In this document: positions 33,021 through 43,304 of the stretch, piece by piece
How positions within the stretch are numbered: position 1 is the stretch's first letter
Layout: the number at the start of each line of letters is the position of its first letter
The notes under the pieces: generated by a model
Database searches by the model: none
What the model saw: the letters and a program-made list of their open reading frames with translations, nothing else
Told to the model about the DNA's origin: nothing
Translations under genes and position numbers: made by a program
From: Anthopleura xanthogrammica
Lineage: Eukaryota > Cnidaria > Anthozoa > Actiniaria > Actiniidae
Reading direction: 5' to 3'
Length of the DNA: 64,000 nt
Assembly: GCA_964019055.1 (NCBI GenBank)
Contig: OZ025210.1
Coordinates: 7,645,547 to 7,709,546 of the forward strand

Positions 33021-33568
33021 TGGCGGATCTATCGAAGGAATCCTCGCTGACTCTAATCACGGATAATATCGAGTCTAACACGCTCAAAACACATACAAAA
33101 GCACAAACTGTTCGCGGTAGCTAGACCCACACTAAAAGATGTCGAGCGTTTTCGGAACTTCATGAGAGATCAATTTATGAGGGAACCATTTTGAGTGAAG
33201 TTTGTATCGAGAATCATGCTAAACTTATATCAAATGAGCTATCTTATATTGAGTCAAATAAGCATCGTCGTGTATATAGACGTGATCGTGAACCCAGTAG
33301 AATACCAGTACGAACTCTGAAACGTCTGAGGAACAGGAGCAGAAAGCTGAAGGAGTTTGTCTACAAACGTATTTGTCAAAGTATACCGAAATCCTCCAAG
33401 CTGCATTGTTATGTGAAGGTTAGAAAACTTACAAAGAATGAATGTAAGCTTAATACAAAGATAATGAGCTTGAATAAAATCACAGAACATGAAAAGAAGC
33501 TTTTGCTTAATTGTTCTAGAAGGGTTTATCAAGGGATAATGAAGGCAAAATATAGAGCTATTCGGTAG
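33021..33568 (+). pseudogene. Basic ORF of the 3.3 kb element
   Basis: An ATG at 33021 opens a 34-codon frame (MADLSKESSLTLITDN) that stops. A second frame (33194-33568, 125 codons) is lysine/arginine-rich: RDREPSRIPVRTLKRLRNRS, LNKITEHEKKLLLNCS and a YQGIMKAKYRA end. It stops just where the nested MITE begins, so its true end may be lost. No family recognised; a DNA-binding or linker part of the element's protein is possible. Confidence 0.45.
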
Positions 33569-34024
33569 AGTGCAAATAATATAACCGTGAAATAGTTAGC
33601 TAGCTAACTAATGACTAATTATGTCCTAAGTTCTGCCTAAATTTGATTAGTGGAGAAATAAGCGAGCCGTGACGGGTCTTGCACGTGCAAGCATGTTTAA
33701 TTAGTCAAATGATCACCGCTACGCTGCGGTTTTGTAATGCGGAATAAAAAAAACAACCGTGATAATTTGAACAAACTTTTATTCCACATTAATCTATCAG
33801 TATTACAATTCAAATAGTTGTATCTGCGTCTTGATTTATTGACCTGTGTCTTCATTTTTAACTCATTAAATGTCAGAAACACATTCTTTTGTGCACTGAG
33901 TCGTTGATCTAGAAAAAGCCCGTGCTCCTGTCATGCCTCGCTGATTTCCTATGTCTTGCCTAACTAAGCACTAACTATCTCCTATTTCTTGCTATCTATT
34001 TCACGGTTATATTATTTGCACTCT
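33567..34024. mobile_element. Nested 458-bp MITE
   Basis: 29-base perfect TIRs: 'agagtgcaaataatataacc' ... and inverse. 'TA' flanks both ends, consistent with a TA target duplication (Tc1/mariner-type). Inserted into the 3.3 kb element, so younger than it. Confidence 0.85.
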
Positions 34025-34139
34025 ATTTATCATCGTTTTCTTGCAATAGCCTGTGTCTTTACAAGACTCAAACTCATATATCAAATTATTGTAAATTTAA
34101 ACTGAGTACAGTTTCTTTTGTGCTTTTGATTCATTCCTG

Positions 34140-34372
34140 ATCTTGGGACTGCGGGTGTTCGGGTGTTGTGTGGCAGCGTTTTTGCAAGTAAGTGTATATT
34201 TTTTTTTGTCTTTTTCTCTTTTTCTTCTCATCATATTTTATTAATAATGAATTTGTCAATTTTAATATTAGCTGGCCTAGATGAAAATTACTTATGTAAA
34301 TCTAGTTACCAATAAAGTGATTTTATTATATTTATTACAGACATAGAGAGGAACCCTGGTCCTACTCCAATG
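34140..34372 (+). other. 2A-like ribosome-skipping motif split by an intron
   Basis: The sequence at 34345-34368 codes IERNPGP, the core of 2A-like peptides (D-x-E-x-N-P-G-P), and lies directly after an acceptor (tttattacag at 34341). A donor (caa|gtaagt) at about 34190 would join it to GVRVLCGSVFA, a hydrophobic lead typical of 2A-like signal regions. With that join the first residue is N and not D. 2A-like leaders are known from non-LTR and other elements of marine invertebrates. Whether it still works is unknown. Confidence 0.6.
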
Positions 34373-35180
34373 TATATTGGCCCTAACAAAACAATAACAG
34401 CACCATATAGCCAAGGTAATGAGTTGGTATTTGGACAAAATTCAGGACAACAATGTGTTGCAATGAGTTTGTGCTCTTTGATTTACAATAACAAACAAGG
34501 AATCAATTCTGCCAATAACCTTGTATTAATAATGAATATAGGAAATCAGTTGTATTCAGGTTTTTCTCAATTAGCCAGACAGTCCTTTTCAATGCAGACA
34601 GAATTACCACCAATGTTAAATGCGTTTGATACTGACTATCAACTTCAATACAGTGAAAGCTACACTGGTACTGTACGTCAAGAGACTACAATAGAAGGAT
34701 ATCAGTACTGTACTTCTTTACAAAGAGCCTTTGAATCACTTATGTCTGAAAAAACTGCACCAATTTTGTATTAACAGTTGGGTGCACAGCTGTTGCTATA
34801 TATCGTAATAGTAATGTGAGGTTCAAAATATTTGATTCTCATGCAAGGGATTTATATGGTAGAAGCCATCCTCAAGGTACATGTGTACTGCTTGACGTAT
34901 CATCAGTAAATAGTTTAGTAAATTATTTCCAGAGTATACATAACAAGGATATATTTGAGGTGAAGGGAGTACAAATTAATGCAGTTCAAAATAGCATTCA
35001 TCCTCAGAACTATGTTAATAATGAAATCAGAAAATTTAGTCTAAGTTGTGCTGTAGCTATGTACTCTCTCTATTATGCTATAATGAAACCATGTGGTTAC
35101 TGGAATTCAAACGCCTTGCTTACTATAGTCGACAATGGCAAAAGATTATATGACAATTTGAACTCGTGGGTTTTTTGAGG
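34373..35180 (+). pseudogene. Broken C76-like (herpesvirus-tegument-type) cysteine protease
   Basis: Two overlapping-frame pieces. The first (to about 34772) has NSGQQCVAMSLCSLIYN, the likely catalytic cysteine with its glutamine, and NLVLIMNIGNQLYSG. The second (from about 34770) has VRFKIFDSHARDLYG, the likely catalytic Asp/His (D-S-H), and GTCVLLDVSS. This order fits the papain-fold deubiquitinase of herpesvirus large tegument proteins (MEROPS C76), a domain also found in eukaryotic mobile elements. A single frame change at about 34770 and a stop at 35177 break it; I leave it as it is. Confidence 0.6.
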
Positions 35181-35501
35181 GAAAGGAAGAGATTGTCATT
35201 TATTTTCAGAAAATCCATGAGTTCAACTAACAGCAATATTAATTATCAAGTATTCTCAGGTCTCCTTAGCTATCGGTTATCTACATCGCACTCTTCAAAG
35301 AGAAGCCCGAGTTCACGCAGATATGCGTCTAGTTTACCCTGCATTGACGCTGGTAACAAAATGATCACACGATAAAATGTTTTTCCACATAAATCTTGCA
35401 CAAATTTCGAAGTAGTTCAATCGTCTCAACCGAGATCACTTGAGATGACACCTCAGTTTTGCAGTGATGTCATTTCTACGTCACTTTTTCAGATCAGCTG
35501 G

Positions 35502-35612
35502 TGAGTGAGTAGGTAGGTACGTATGTAGATAGGTAGGTATGTAGTAGGTGGGTAGGTGGGTAGGTGGGTAGGTGGGTAGGTGGTAGGTGGTAGGTGGTAG
35601 ATAGTTAGGTAG
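35502..35612. repeat. (GTAG)-type array, right part
   Basis: Degenerate GTAG, GTGG and GTAGGT units that continue the tract at 32094-32223 after the inserted element. Confidence 0.93.
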
Positions 35613-35648
35613 TTTGTAAAATTTGTTTTATAAAGCAAGTAAACTTAC

Positions 35649-35913
35649 GGTAAGCGATGACGGAAATTTGACAAACTTTTCCAATGCCTAATCTTATGGA
35701 TACCGCATTACCCTTAGTTAAGTACTTGCATATGAATCGGGAACGGGGATCATTTTTGGGTCGTCCATATATATCGGGATCCATTGTGTCGTAACAAAGT
35801 CTTGTGTTTTTGTTCTCTAATACGACAATTTGTATAGGAACTAATTTTGAGTCGAACTGAACTTCATAAACAAACATCATCCGATGGAGCGTTATGTTCA
35901 ACCACGAAATAAT
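35649..35913 (-). CDS. Exon 8: fucolectin/FTP-like domain, second half
   Basis: Phase-0 start IISWLNITLHRMMFVYEV, where W-L-x-I-x-L-x-R is the central FTP strand. Cysteines follow at LCYDT and FICKY, and the end VCQISVIAY matches the family's closing C-x-I-x-V-x-A/G-Y. Together with exon 7 this gives a full domain of about 120 residues. I do not see the classic fucose-binding R-x-D motif, so the ligand is open. A (GTAG)-type tract and a 3.3 kb transposon lie 3' of it in the intron. Confidence 0.83.
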
Positions 35914-36027
35914 CTGGTAATTCTGTTAATTAAAGAAAAGCAAGTTAATTATTGTGTTTAAATGTTATAAACGTATTCCGTCTTCTTTTTGCGCTAGCCT
36001 TTCATCAATACGTTCATTCATTCATTT

Positions 36028-36663
36028 ATCCATCCATCCATTCATCCATCCATCCATCCATCCATCCATCCATCCATCCATCCATCCATCCATCCATCCA
36101 TCCATCCATCCATCCATCCATCCATCCATCCATCCATCCATCCATCCATCCATCCATCCATCCATCCATCCATCCATCCATCCATCCATCCATCCATCCA
36201 TCCATCCATCCATCCATCCATCCATCCATCCATCCATCCATCCATCCATCCATCCATCCATCCATCCATCCATCCATCCATCCATCCATCCATCCATCCA
36301 TCCATCCATCCATCCATCCATCCATCCATCCATCCATCCATCCATCCATCCATCCATCCATCCATCCATCCATCCATCCATCCATCCATCCATCCATCCA
36401 TCCATCCATCCATCCATCCATCCATCCATCCATCCATCCATCCATCCATCCATCCATCCATCCATCCATCCATCCATCCATCCATCCATCCATCCATCCA
36501 TCCATCCATCCATCCATCCATCCATCCATCCATCCATCCATCCATCCATCCATCCATCCATCCATCCATCCATCCATCCATCCATCCATCCATCCATCCA
36601 TCCATCCATCCATCCATCCATCCATCCATCCATCCATCCATCCATCCATCCATCCATCCATCC
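36028..36663. repeat. (CCAT)n array, about 158 copies
   Basis: Almost perfect CCAT units, with CATT variants at the left edge and a short (CGTT)/(CATT) run at 36664-36695. In the intron between exons 8 and 7; long HPSI/WMDG open frames are artefacts. Confidence 0.98.
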
Positions 36664-36712
36664 ATTCGTTCGTTCGTTCGTTCATTCATTCATTCAACCC
36701 ATGTGTTCTCAC

Positions 36713-36813
36713 CGTTTCATAGTAAAAGCACGTGTAAGGTGAGCCGTCGACAACTAGTGATCCCATGGATGAATTTAATGAAGATGTAACTGGCTGTCCC
36801 CTTGCAATGTCAA
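36713..36813 (-). CDS. Exon 7: fucolectin/FTP-like domain, first half
   Basis: Encodes [12 protein letters not shown], then a VVDG segment and a cysteine (SPYTC). 'N/D-I-A-x-G-K/Q-P-V-x-x-S-S ... V-D-G' is the typical start of eel-fucolectin/tachylectin-4/pentraxin-1 (FTP) domains, a family of galactose-binding-like folds that bind fucose. Donor GAAACG|GTGAGA, phase 0. The (CCAT)n array lies in the intron just 3' of it, 50 bases from the donor. Confidence 0.85.
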
Positions 36814-37086
36814 CTTTTTTAAGGCAAATAAAAGGAACACACAATAAGCAATAGGTAATAAAATTACAATGCGGTTCAAATGAAATTCTCAGCCTAATTC
36901 GTAACCAGATTCGTATTCAAACTCGCAGTTGGTTCTATTCCAACCGTATCATTTTCCGTATCATTTTACTTTTGGAGGGACCATCTTTCTCTCTCTCTCT
37001 CTCTCTCTTAAGCTTGCAGTTTTTTTTCGAACGGACCACTTTTCAGTATTTCAACACTTGGCAACCCTTGGATACGAGCGTCTTAC
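36814..37086. other. Intron 6 with (CT)n tract
   Basis: A (CT)n run at about 36988-37008. Nothing else seen. Confidence 0.7.
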
Positions 37087-37428
37087 CTGGATTGCTTTGA
37101 CAAATGAATCCATGTTTTTCCTCCGAACACTTCTTGTACTCGGTCACATTCTTAATCAGGTGGAATGCTCCGCACCGAACATCCACGTTTTTGTGCAACT
37201 GAAACTTCTTGTACCACAGTGTCCAATCTACATTCTTCTTAACATTTTCAAACAGATTTTCTAAGAGGAGAGTTCTCAAACTGAGCAAGCTTTTGCCATT
37301 AATCAAGTCACCATGGAAGCTTCGACATGTCTTGCGAGCATCGTTCCATGTCTGGATGTTCTCTATGTTAAAACGAAAGCAAGAATCTTCAAGGCGAACC
37401 CAGTTTAGTAGGCAGCCAGGATTCTTTT
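37087..37428 (-). CDS. Exon 6: C-type lectin-like domain
   Basis: A single-exon CTLD, 114 residues, phase 1 at both ends. Motifs in order: PGCLLNWVRLEDSCFRF, TWNDARKTCRSFHGDL, a CGAF cysteine, then KKCSEEKHGFICQ. The cysteine layout fits a long-form CTLD. I see no EPN or QPD and no clear WND motif, so calcium-dependent sugar binding is unproven. It follows module 5 and is followed immediately by a fucolectin-like domain, so two lectin-type folds sit side by side. Confidence 0.88.
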
Positions 37429-37559
37429 CTGAAAAAGAAATCATTATGCATCTGGTAAACATAGGGAGAAATTTTGGACACGCATGCGCTGTAGATGCCC
37501 TGAGTTTGCAATACAAAATAGTCGATCAGAGTATAGACTTTGTATGGGATAAAAGTCAA

Positions 37560-37850
37560 AACTGATATTATCTTATATGTGTCCAGGAATTTCGAAAAAG
37601 GTTCTATCTGATCTTGCTCGTAGACACCGAGAGCAAACTTTCAAACTCATAGATAGGATACATCCTTGTATATCCTTTGCGGTATGAGCACAATTTCTCC
37701 GAAGTAGAATCAAGAAGGCATTAAAGGGCGATGATCCACACCAGCACCATTGAAGAAGTAAATAATGCCATTTTTCAAGAGAACACGTGAACAGATTTGA
37801 AAGATGTTCTATCTTCTCCAACTTGTCAAGTCGTTGAACATTTTACTTTA
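37560..37850. other. Unrecognised decayed coding-like stretch
   Basis: Plus-strand translations read in pieces (for example LRYEHNFSEVESRRH, TIEEVNNAIFQENT and SSPTCQVVEHFTLMYQ) with stops between. Looks like an old mobile-element fragment, family unknown. Confidence 0.35.
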
Positions 37851-38306
37851 ATGTACCAATAACTCCAACAATAAATACCCATAAATATCCGGTATAAAGC
37901 TTTACTTTTGAAGGGTTTTGAACAACGCGCGTCGCTGGAGATAACTAATTCAATGTAAACAATACTTTTAACAATACATACTTTTCTACAGCGATCTGCG
38001 ATGCGTGACTTTAAACAAAAAAAATCTCAAAAGTTTGGAAAGGATAAGCTGTAGAAATTTCTCTATATTCTAGATATAGCTATGATCTATTGATGTAGGA
38101 AGTTTATAGAAAAAACTTGGCGCCGCTTCCAAGGGTTGGGCGAAATTGTGGTTTTGGGGGAAAAAAACCCTCATTTCGATGTATCTAACGGCCTTTAGTC
38201 AATAAATCTTTATTCAATGAGTGATTAAGATTTAACGCTGATTTTTCGTGAGTTATTCAATATCTAAAAATAGATATATCAAAAATTCAAGGCAATTTAT
38301 TAAATA

Positions 38307-38580
38307 CACAGGGAGCCCGGCTTTCCTTTGCCGCAAAACCGTTGGTAACGCACTCTCTAGAAAGTGCGTTACATTCAAACAACACAGGCAACATATAAAG
38401 AGCACATTACCAACGGTTATTGATTTCAATTTAATCGGCTATCAATTTACAGTACAGATCTGATTACAGCTTGTGTAACCGAAGCCGATCTTAAACCACA
38501 GGAAACCCATAAAAAGCAATTGCGTAAAGAATAATGAATTCGAATATTGAATGCGGCAAAGGAAAGCCGGGCTCCCTGTG
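38307..38580. mobile_element. 274-bp MITE with 29-base perfect TIRs
   Basis: Ends cacagggagcccggctttcc and its inverse ggaaagccgggctccctgtg. Inside is a smaller palindrome (gtaacgcact...agtgcgttac). Non-coding; in the intron between exons 6 and 5. Target duplication not clear. Confidence 0.92.
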
Positions 38581-38904
38581 GCTGTACCTGTAAATAAATG
38601 ATAAGATTATGAAAATCGTACACGAGAATGTGGAGAAAAAAGCCTAAAAGTCTAAAATTATAATTGTTTGAATTTCCGCCGTCATAGGTCATCGATTTAG
38701 AAAATATGAAAATAAAGTACACTGATAGAATTTAGGATAATCAAATTACAATATATGAAAAATCACTTAAAGTGATGCTATAGTTTTGCTAAGAGAGAGA
38801 GAATAATGTTCAGCAAAATTCGCACTGAATTAGTTGGAAGTCCGAACTAGAATTTCTTGATATTACTAAACAGCATAATGTCAGCAACCAATCACAAGCC
38901 AAGA

Positions 38905-39105
38905 TTTGAAATTAAGAAAACCAAACAAACAAACAAACAGATATTAAAAAACTTTAAACAAACAAACAAACTAACAAAACAAAAACAAAAACATAAAAAC
39001 AAAGAACAAAAGAACGACTACTACAACAACTATATACTGAGAAAGCAAAGCCCCGAAAGTAAAACAAATTGAATAATAATAACAATAACAATAACAATCA
39101 AGAAC

Positions 39106-39152
<47 letters not shown>

Positions 39153-39280
39153 TGATATAATAATAATAATAATGATGATATAATAATAATAATAATAATG
39201 ATGATGATGATGATGATGATGATGATAACAACAATAACAATAATAATAGTAATAATCGTCCGTATTGTCATTTATCAATA

Positions 39281-39311
<31 letters not shown>

Positions 39312-39325
39312 TGATAATAATAATT
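38905..39325. repeat. A-rich, (AAT)n and (GAT)n tracts
   Basis: AAAC-rich to about 39010, then (AAT)n (39105-39165), (GAT)n (39198-39225) and (AAT)n (39282-39322), ending 12 bases before exon 5's donor. Confidence 0.9.
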
Positions 39326-39333
39326 GTTTTTAC

Positions 39334-39705
39334 CTTTCCTTAAAACGGCTTGAAATGTTTGAATGGCAATCTGTCCATCAGTCTGAGATAATATCGCTCT
39401 GTAGTCATAGGAGGATGTTCCTAGCTCCTGCATCTTGCATCTTGTATTTGTAACAACAAAAATGGTATCTGATGCTTGAACAGCATTCATGCTATAAAAG
39501 AAATCCACTGGGAAAGGACACTCAGAATAATTCAAGGAGATGATAGGATTTTTTCCTGTGGCAGGATGTACGAAGTACATCGGTTCGGACAGGTTTCCTG
39601 TTGTCTTTCTCACCGTGAAGGAAAAGTGCATTTTCCAGTCATCTGTTGGAGGCGAGCTTCCAACCTTGAAGTACTTGTTTTGAGAGGCATAAAATGTACC
39701 GTTAT
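39334..39705 (-). CDS. Exon 5: unrecognised 124-residue module
   Basis: Longest exon, 372 bases, phase 1 at both ends, so it is a complete shuffling-type module. Visible features: NGTFYASQNKYFKVG near the start, two cysteines (SECPFP and NTRCKMQ), alternating hydrophobic strands and a closing IQTFQAVLRK. It sits between MAM 1 and the lectin domain. I do not recognise the fold; a beta-sandwich is likely from the strand pattern. Acceptor ctttttcag, donor GGAAAG|GTAAAA. The donor is followed in the intron by an (AAT)n tract. Confidence 0.78.
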
Positions 39706-39908
39706 CTGAAAAAGACCATTTATAACTGTTCTTAGATTATTCAAAATAGAGGCATAGTGGGTACCATGTGGACTCGAAAAGGTCTTAGGAATGTTAATGC
39801 AGTTGGGGGTGGGGATGGGGATACAAGGGATGTGAAGCTAAGGTTTTAGGTTGTCAGTTGGATAACACAAACATGAAGACATGGCGCTCTTGCGATCTGG
39901 GCACAAAC

Positions 39909-39996
39909 CTTTCTTGCAGGGTCCAGTGATGAACTTTATATCGTCTATTGCAGTCTGCCCTTGTAAGACTCCTAGGGATGTTGTCATAACGATGAC
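39909..39996 (-). CDS. Exon 4: MAM domain 1, C-terminal part
   Basis: Phase-0 start with strand VIVMTTSLG, then GQTAIDDIKF and the closing GPC, the diagnostic end of a MAM domain (G-x-I/A-A-I-D-D-I ... C). Strong acceptor (tttttttcag). The donor GTTTGTG is not the best consensus, but the phase (1) fits exon 5. The same phase-0 final exon recurs in MAM 2 (exon 24) and MAM 3 (exon 30), so the domains share a gene structure. Confidence 0.85.
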
Positions 39997-40313
39997 CTGA
40001 AAAAAATCAAGAGAATTAAAGGTTATATATGCAACAAATATTTAAGTTACTATTGTATCCCTTTTTTACCATTGGTCTTCAGATTGTATCCGAATTGGTC
40101 GATCAATGTTTTCTCCAGTTTTTCTTCACAGTTGTTCTCCTTGGTCTATGCCGTATCGATGGCATTAAATAAAATCATATTTAAGCTACTATTCAGTTGA
40201 AACTCTTTAATTAAGAACTATAAATTTGAAACTTTAATTTGCACACTTTGGCCTGAGTGCCGTGGTACATCTCAAGGAATAGCCAAGAATACTGAATGAA
40301 TAAATGACATATA

Positions 40314-40900
40314 TTTAGGCACTACCTAAAAGCGGAGCTCCCAGTTCAATGTTTCGTTTAATATACTGCTAAATGCGTGAAAAGTGTGACGTGGCGTTAC
40401 GAAACACTGTGGCCACCTCTTCTTGTGGTTTTACAAGCAGAGAAAAACTGAAAGAAACATAGTTATCTTAAGTCTTCAAAGCATCAGAAATCCTATAGTC
40501 GAACCGAAGAAAGAATTACATTAAGCAAATTGTATGTTAAAATATTTTTTCTGTGGTTGGAAAATGAACTGCTCTCATGAATTTTTCTGCAAAAGTTGTC
40601 GAAACATTTTTTAAGCTTACTTTCAGTTCAACTTCACAAGCACAAGAGACAGATTTATCAATGCAAAATAATAATGTTTTTTTTTTGTTTTCCAAAATTT
40701 TCTTGAATTTCTTTTTTAGCTAATCGAATGAAAGAGTTATCACAAGGTCTTATAGTACAAGATCAAGTACTTAAACAACACGAATATATGTAATTATACT
40801 AGCTGGAAAAACTAAATAAAATGGCGAATATTTGGTGTAATATGTATTCCTTATTTTTCATTTAACAGTAAAATAAATTATCTATAGAAATATCAAAACT
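40314..40900 (+). repeat. Dispersed repeat family 2, copy B
   Basis: Same opening motif as 27913 (tttaggcactacctaaaagc) and matching body. Located in the intron between exons 4 and 3, ending near the exon 3 donor. Confidence 0.75.
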
Positions 40901-40982
40901 ATCAATGTGTGGGAGGTTTCATGGAAGCCTTTTATTCGTTTATGGAGCTACACTATGAATGTATCGTATTCTTTTTCAGTAC

Positions 40983-41236
40983 CTGGTATGGTCTGGTCTC
41001 GTTGAAAAATACATGACCCTCGGTCCAGTGGCCCATTCTCCAACCAGATCGTACCCAAGCCAGGGTTTCGGTGCCATTCACTTTCATGTAGACTTGTACA
41101 CTGGTCATGTTGGTTGCGTTGATGAAGTACGAGAACGTCATGCATTTTGGTTCATTCATAACTGGACTGATAAGCCTTCCTTTCTCAAATGATGAATGCT
41201 TATCGTTGTAGATGTAATTTCCATTGCAGTGGTTAT
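40983..41236 (-). CDS. Exon 3: MAM domain 1, central part
   Basis: Encodes the middle of MAM 1: GNYIYND, then RLISPVM, then CMTFSYFI with the third cysteine, a VYMKVNG strand, a WVRSGW strand and a closing RPYQ. All follow the MAM strand pattern. Donor TACCAG|GTACTG leaves phase 0, which fits exon 4. The acceptor (ggtttaag) is weaker than average, but no other frame is open. Confidence 0.88.
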
Positions 41237-41336
41237 CTTAAACCATAAAATGAATACATTGTCTTAGAACATTGTTAACTATTGTACGATAACCAACTAA
41301 ATGAAATATAGCAAGTATTTTGGCTGCTCTGGTTAC

Positions 41337-41462
41337 CTCGTCCTTGTTCGCATGTTGAACCAAATGAATGGGTTGATTGGTTATTTCCTCCTCTTAACCA
41401 ATCAAAATCATCGACGTTATCATTGTGCCAGTTGCAGAAGTCAGTTTCAAAATCACAGTTCC
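41337..41462 (-). CDS. Exon 2: MAM domain 1, N-terminal part
   Basis: Encodes a textbook MAM start: NCDFETDFCNWHND followed by DFDWLRGGN. The first two conserved cysteines and the DW motif are in place. Acceptor ttgttaaag, donor CGAG|GTAACC, phase 1 at both ends. MAM domains are extracellular adhesion modules of about 160 residues with a jelly-roll fold. It joins exons 3 and 4 to make one complete domain directly after the signal peptide. Confidence 0.9.
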
Positions 41463-42290
41463 CTTTAACAACAAAGAATGTGCAAATAAATCAACAACAC
41501 CAACCAACGGACCGACCAACATACCATCTGTTAGACCGATCGATCGATCGACCAACCCCTCAAATTAAATATAGCAATAAAAAGGAGCCCATTATTGGTG
41601 TTTGAAAATATATTTATAATCTCCGTAGATCTTTACTTGTATACTTGAGAGCCACATGCACAAGTTTATTGAAGATTTATTAATTTTTTTCTCTGGTTTT
41701 TGTGAGTTGTAAGTGTATGCATATAATATATAATGTAGTGGTAGTGTATGTGAGTGAGTACAGTGGGCTAAATTGCCCTATTTCATTATCACGTCACATC
41801 AAAACAATCTATTGTTTTAACGCTAAGGATCATGGTCGCCGGAGGGGTAAATTAGAAGCTAAAAAACATTAATCACGATACAATATGATTTATGATATAG
41901 TGGAAAGTGAAAGCAGCTAAATATTACACCAAATATCCCGAACAAAAGAAAAATTAACCTAAATTTATATTATTGTCCATGTAAACAAGCTGTGACGTCA
42001 TAGTGAAATAAGGAAAATGGAAACCAGTATTCATTTACTGAATTTATATCCCACTATAAAAAGTGATTTATTTTTGAAGTCCCGAGAAAGTTTTCACTTT
42101 AGATTTCTTCCTTGTCTCTAAGAGTTGCCCATCTTTTTCCAAGTTTTTTTTTCAATTCAAAGTTCAATAAACAATTGGTAGCAACCTCGTTTTGAATATG
42201 ATTGCAAATCCAGTCCCATTCCACTAAACTAAATGTTAAATTTAAGAGACAAAACCACGATTATTTTGATCTTGTTTTTTTCAAACATTT
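41463..42290. other. Intron 1, left part, no gene seen
   Basis: A degenerate (CCAA)/(GATC) tract at about 41485-41555. Otherwise nothing recognised. Confidence 0.6.
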
Positions 42291-42303
42291 TTCGAAAGTT
42301 CAT

Positions 42304-42321
42304 CTACATACATACATACGT

Positions 42322-42366
<45 letters not shown>

Positions 42367-42524
42367 TACATACATACATACATACATACATACATACATA
42401 CATACATACATGCATGCATGCATACATACATACATACATACATACATACATACATACATACATACATACATACATACATACATACATACATACATACATA
42501 CATACATACATACATACATACATA
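42304..42524. repeat. (CATA)n array with (CA)n insert
   Basis: CATA repeats with a (CA)n stretch (42326-42362) and two CATG copies near 42411-42421. Confidence 0.97.
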
Positions 42525-43304
42525 AAAATACGAAAAATATGTTTAATCGAAGTCATGTCTGTGTTAAAGTGAACAAAAACAATTTTTCGACTTTAGCGCC
42601 TTGCTATAGAAGATTTAGCGAGGGAAGATTCTTAATCTTAAGATGAAGTTTCGTGACTGAAACTTATAATAAAGCAATAAAATTCAGGATTTTAGAAGAT
42701 GAAATGCTGTTCTTGATGCTGGTATAAGGTATTTTTCAAAGCGAAAATTGAAATAAATTCGAATCATTACGTTTTTTAATGCGTTGGTTTGCGCCAAATG
42801 CCTGGCCCATTTATAACGGCGATTTTGGGGGCGAGTTTTGTTTTTGCAACTCGCAACAATTTTCACTGCCTTAAACGCATCAAAATAGCTCCCGCGCTTC
42901 CCTTTGGGAGGAAATTTGACTAGCGCATTAAAACAAGAGAAAAGAAAACGACAAAAAGATGATACATGATAAGTTGTAATAAAAAAAATTATAGCGCTAA
43001 CCCGAACTAATGAAGGAAGCAAAAACACAAAAAGCACAAACTGTGAATGCCATGTGCCTCCCCCCGACCACCATTTTTGGCAACAAACCCCTAAATCTGT
43101 TTAGTATGCCTCAACCAATATTTGTACCATGTTTTGTGCCTGTACTCAAAATTGCACGATCTTTTCGCTACCAGACCTGACTATGGGAAGTTGGAAACCG
43201 AGTTAGACTTTTTGCTGTTTTGCTTTTGGCCGTTTGACAAATCGCCTGAGGACAAAATGTTGGCGGCCAAACGAAGAAACGTCATAAGCGACAAACGTCT
43301 GACA

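Larger units (their letters stand above)
32224..35501 (+). mobile_element. 3.3 kb TIR element with 2A-like motif and protease pseudogene
   Basis: Ends ccagctgatctga ... tcagatcagctgg, with the inner block ttgcaaaactgaggtgtcat repeated in inverse near 35442-35463. Carries a basic ORF (33194-33568), a nested MITE (33567-34024), a spliced 2A-like motif and a broken C76-like protease gene (34340-35180). It has split a (GTAG)n array, so the target duplication cannot be told from repeat units. No transposase seen; the related autonomous element probably carried a longer protein. Confidence 0.75.

Noticed and set aside
37209..37565. Plus-strand 118-codon frame
   Set aside because: Shadow of the C-type lectin exon on the minus strand, which has clear cysteine motifs.
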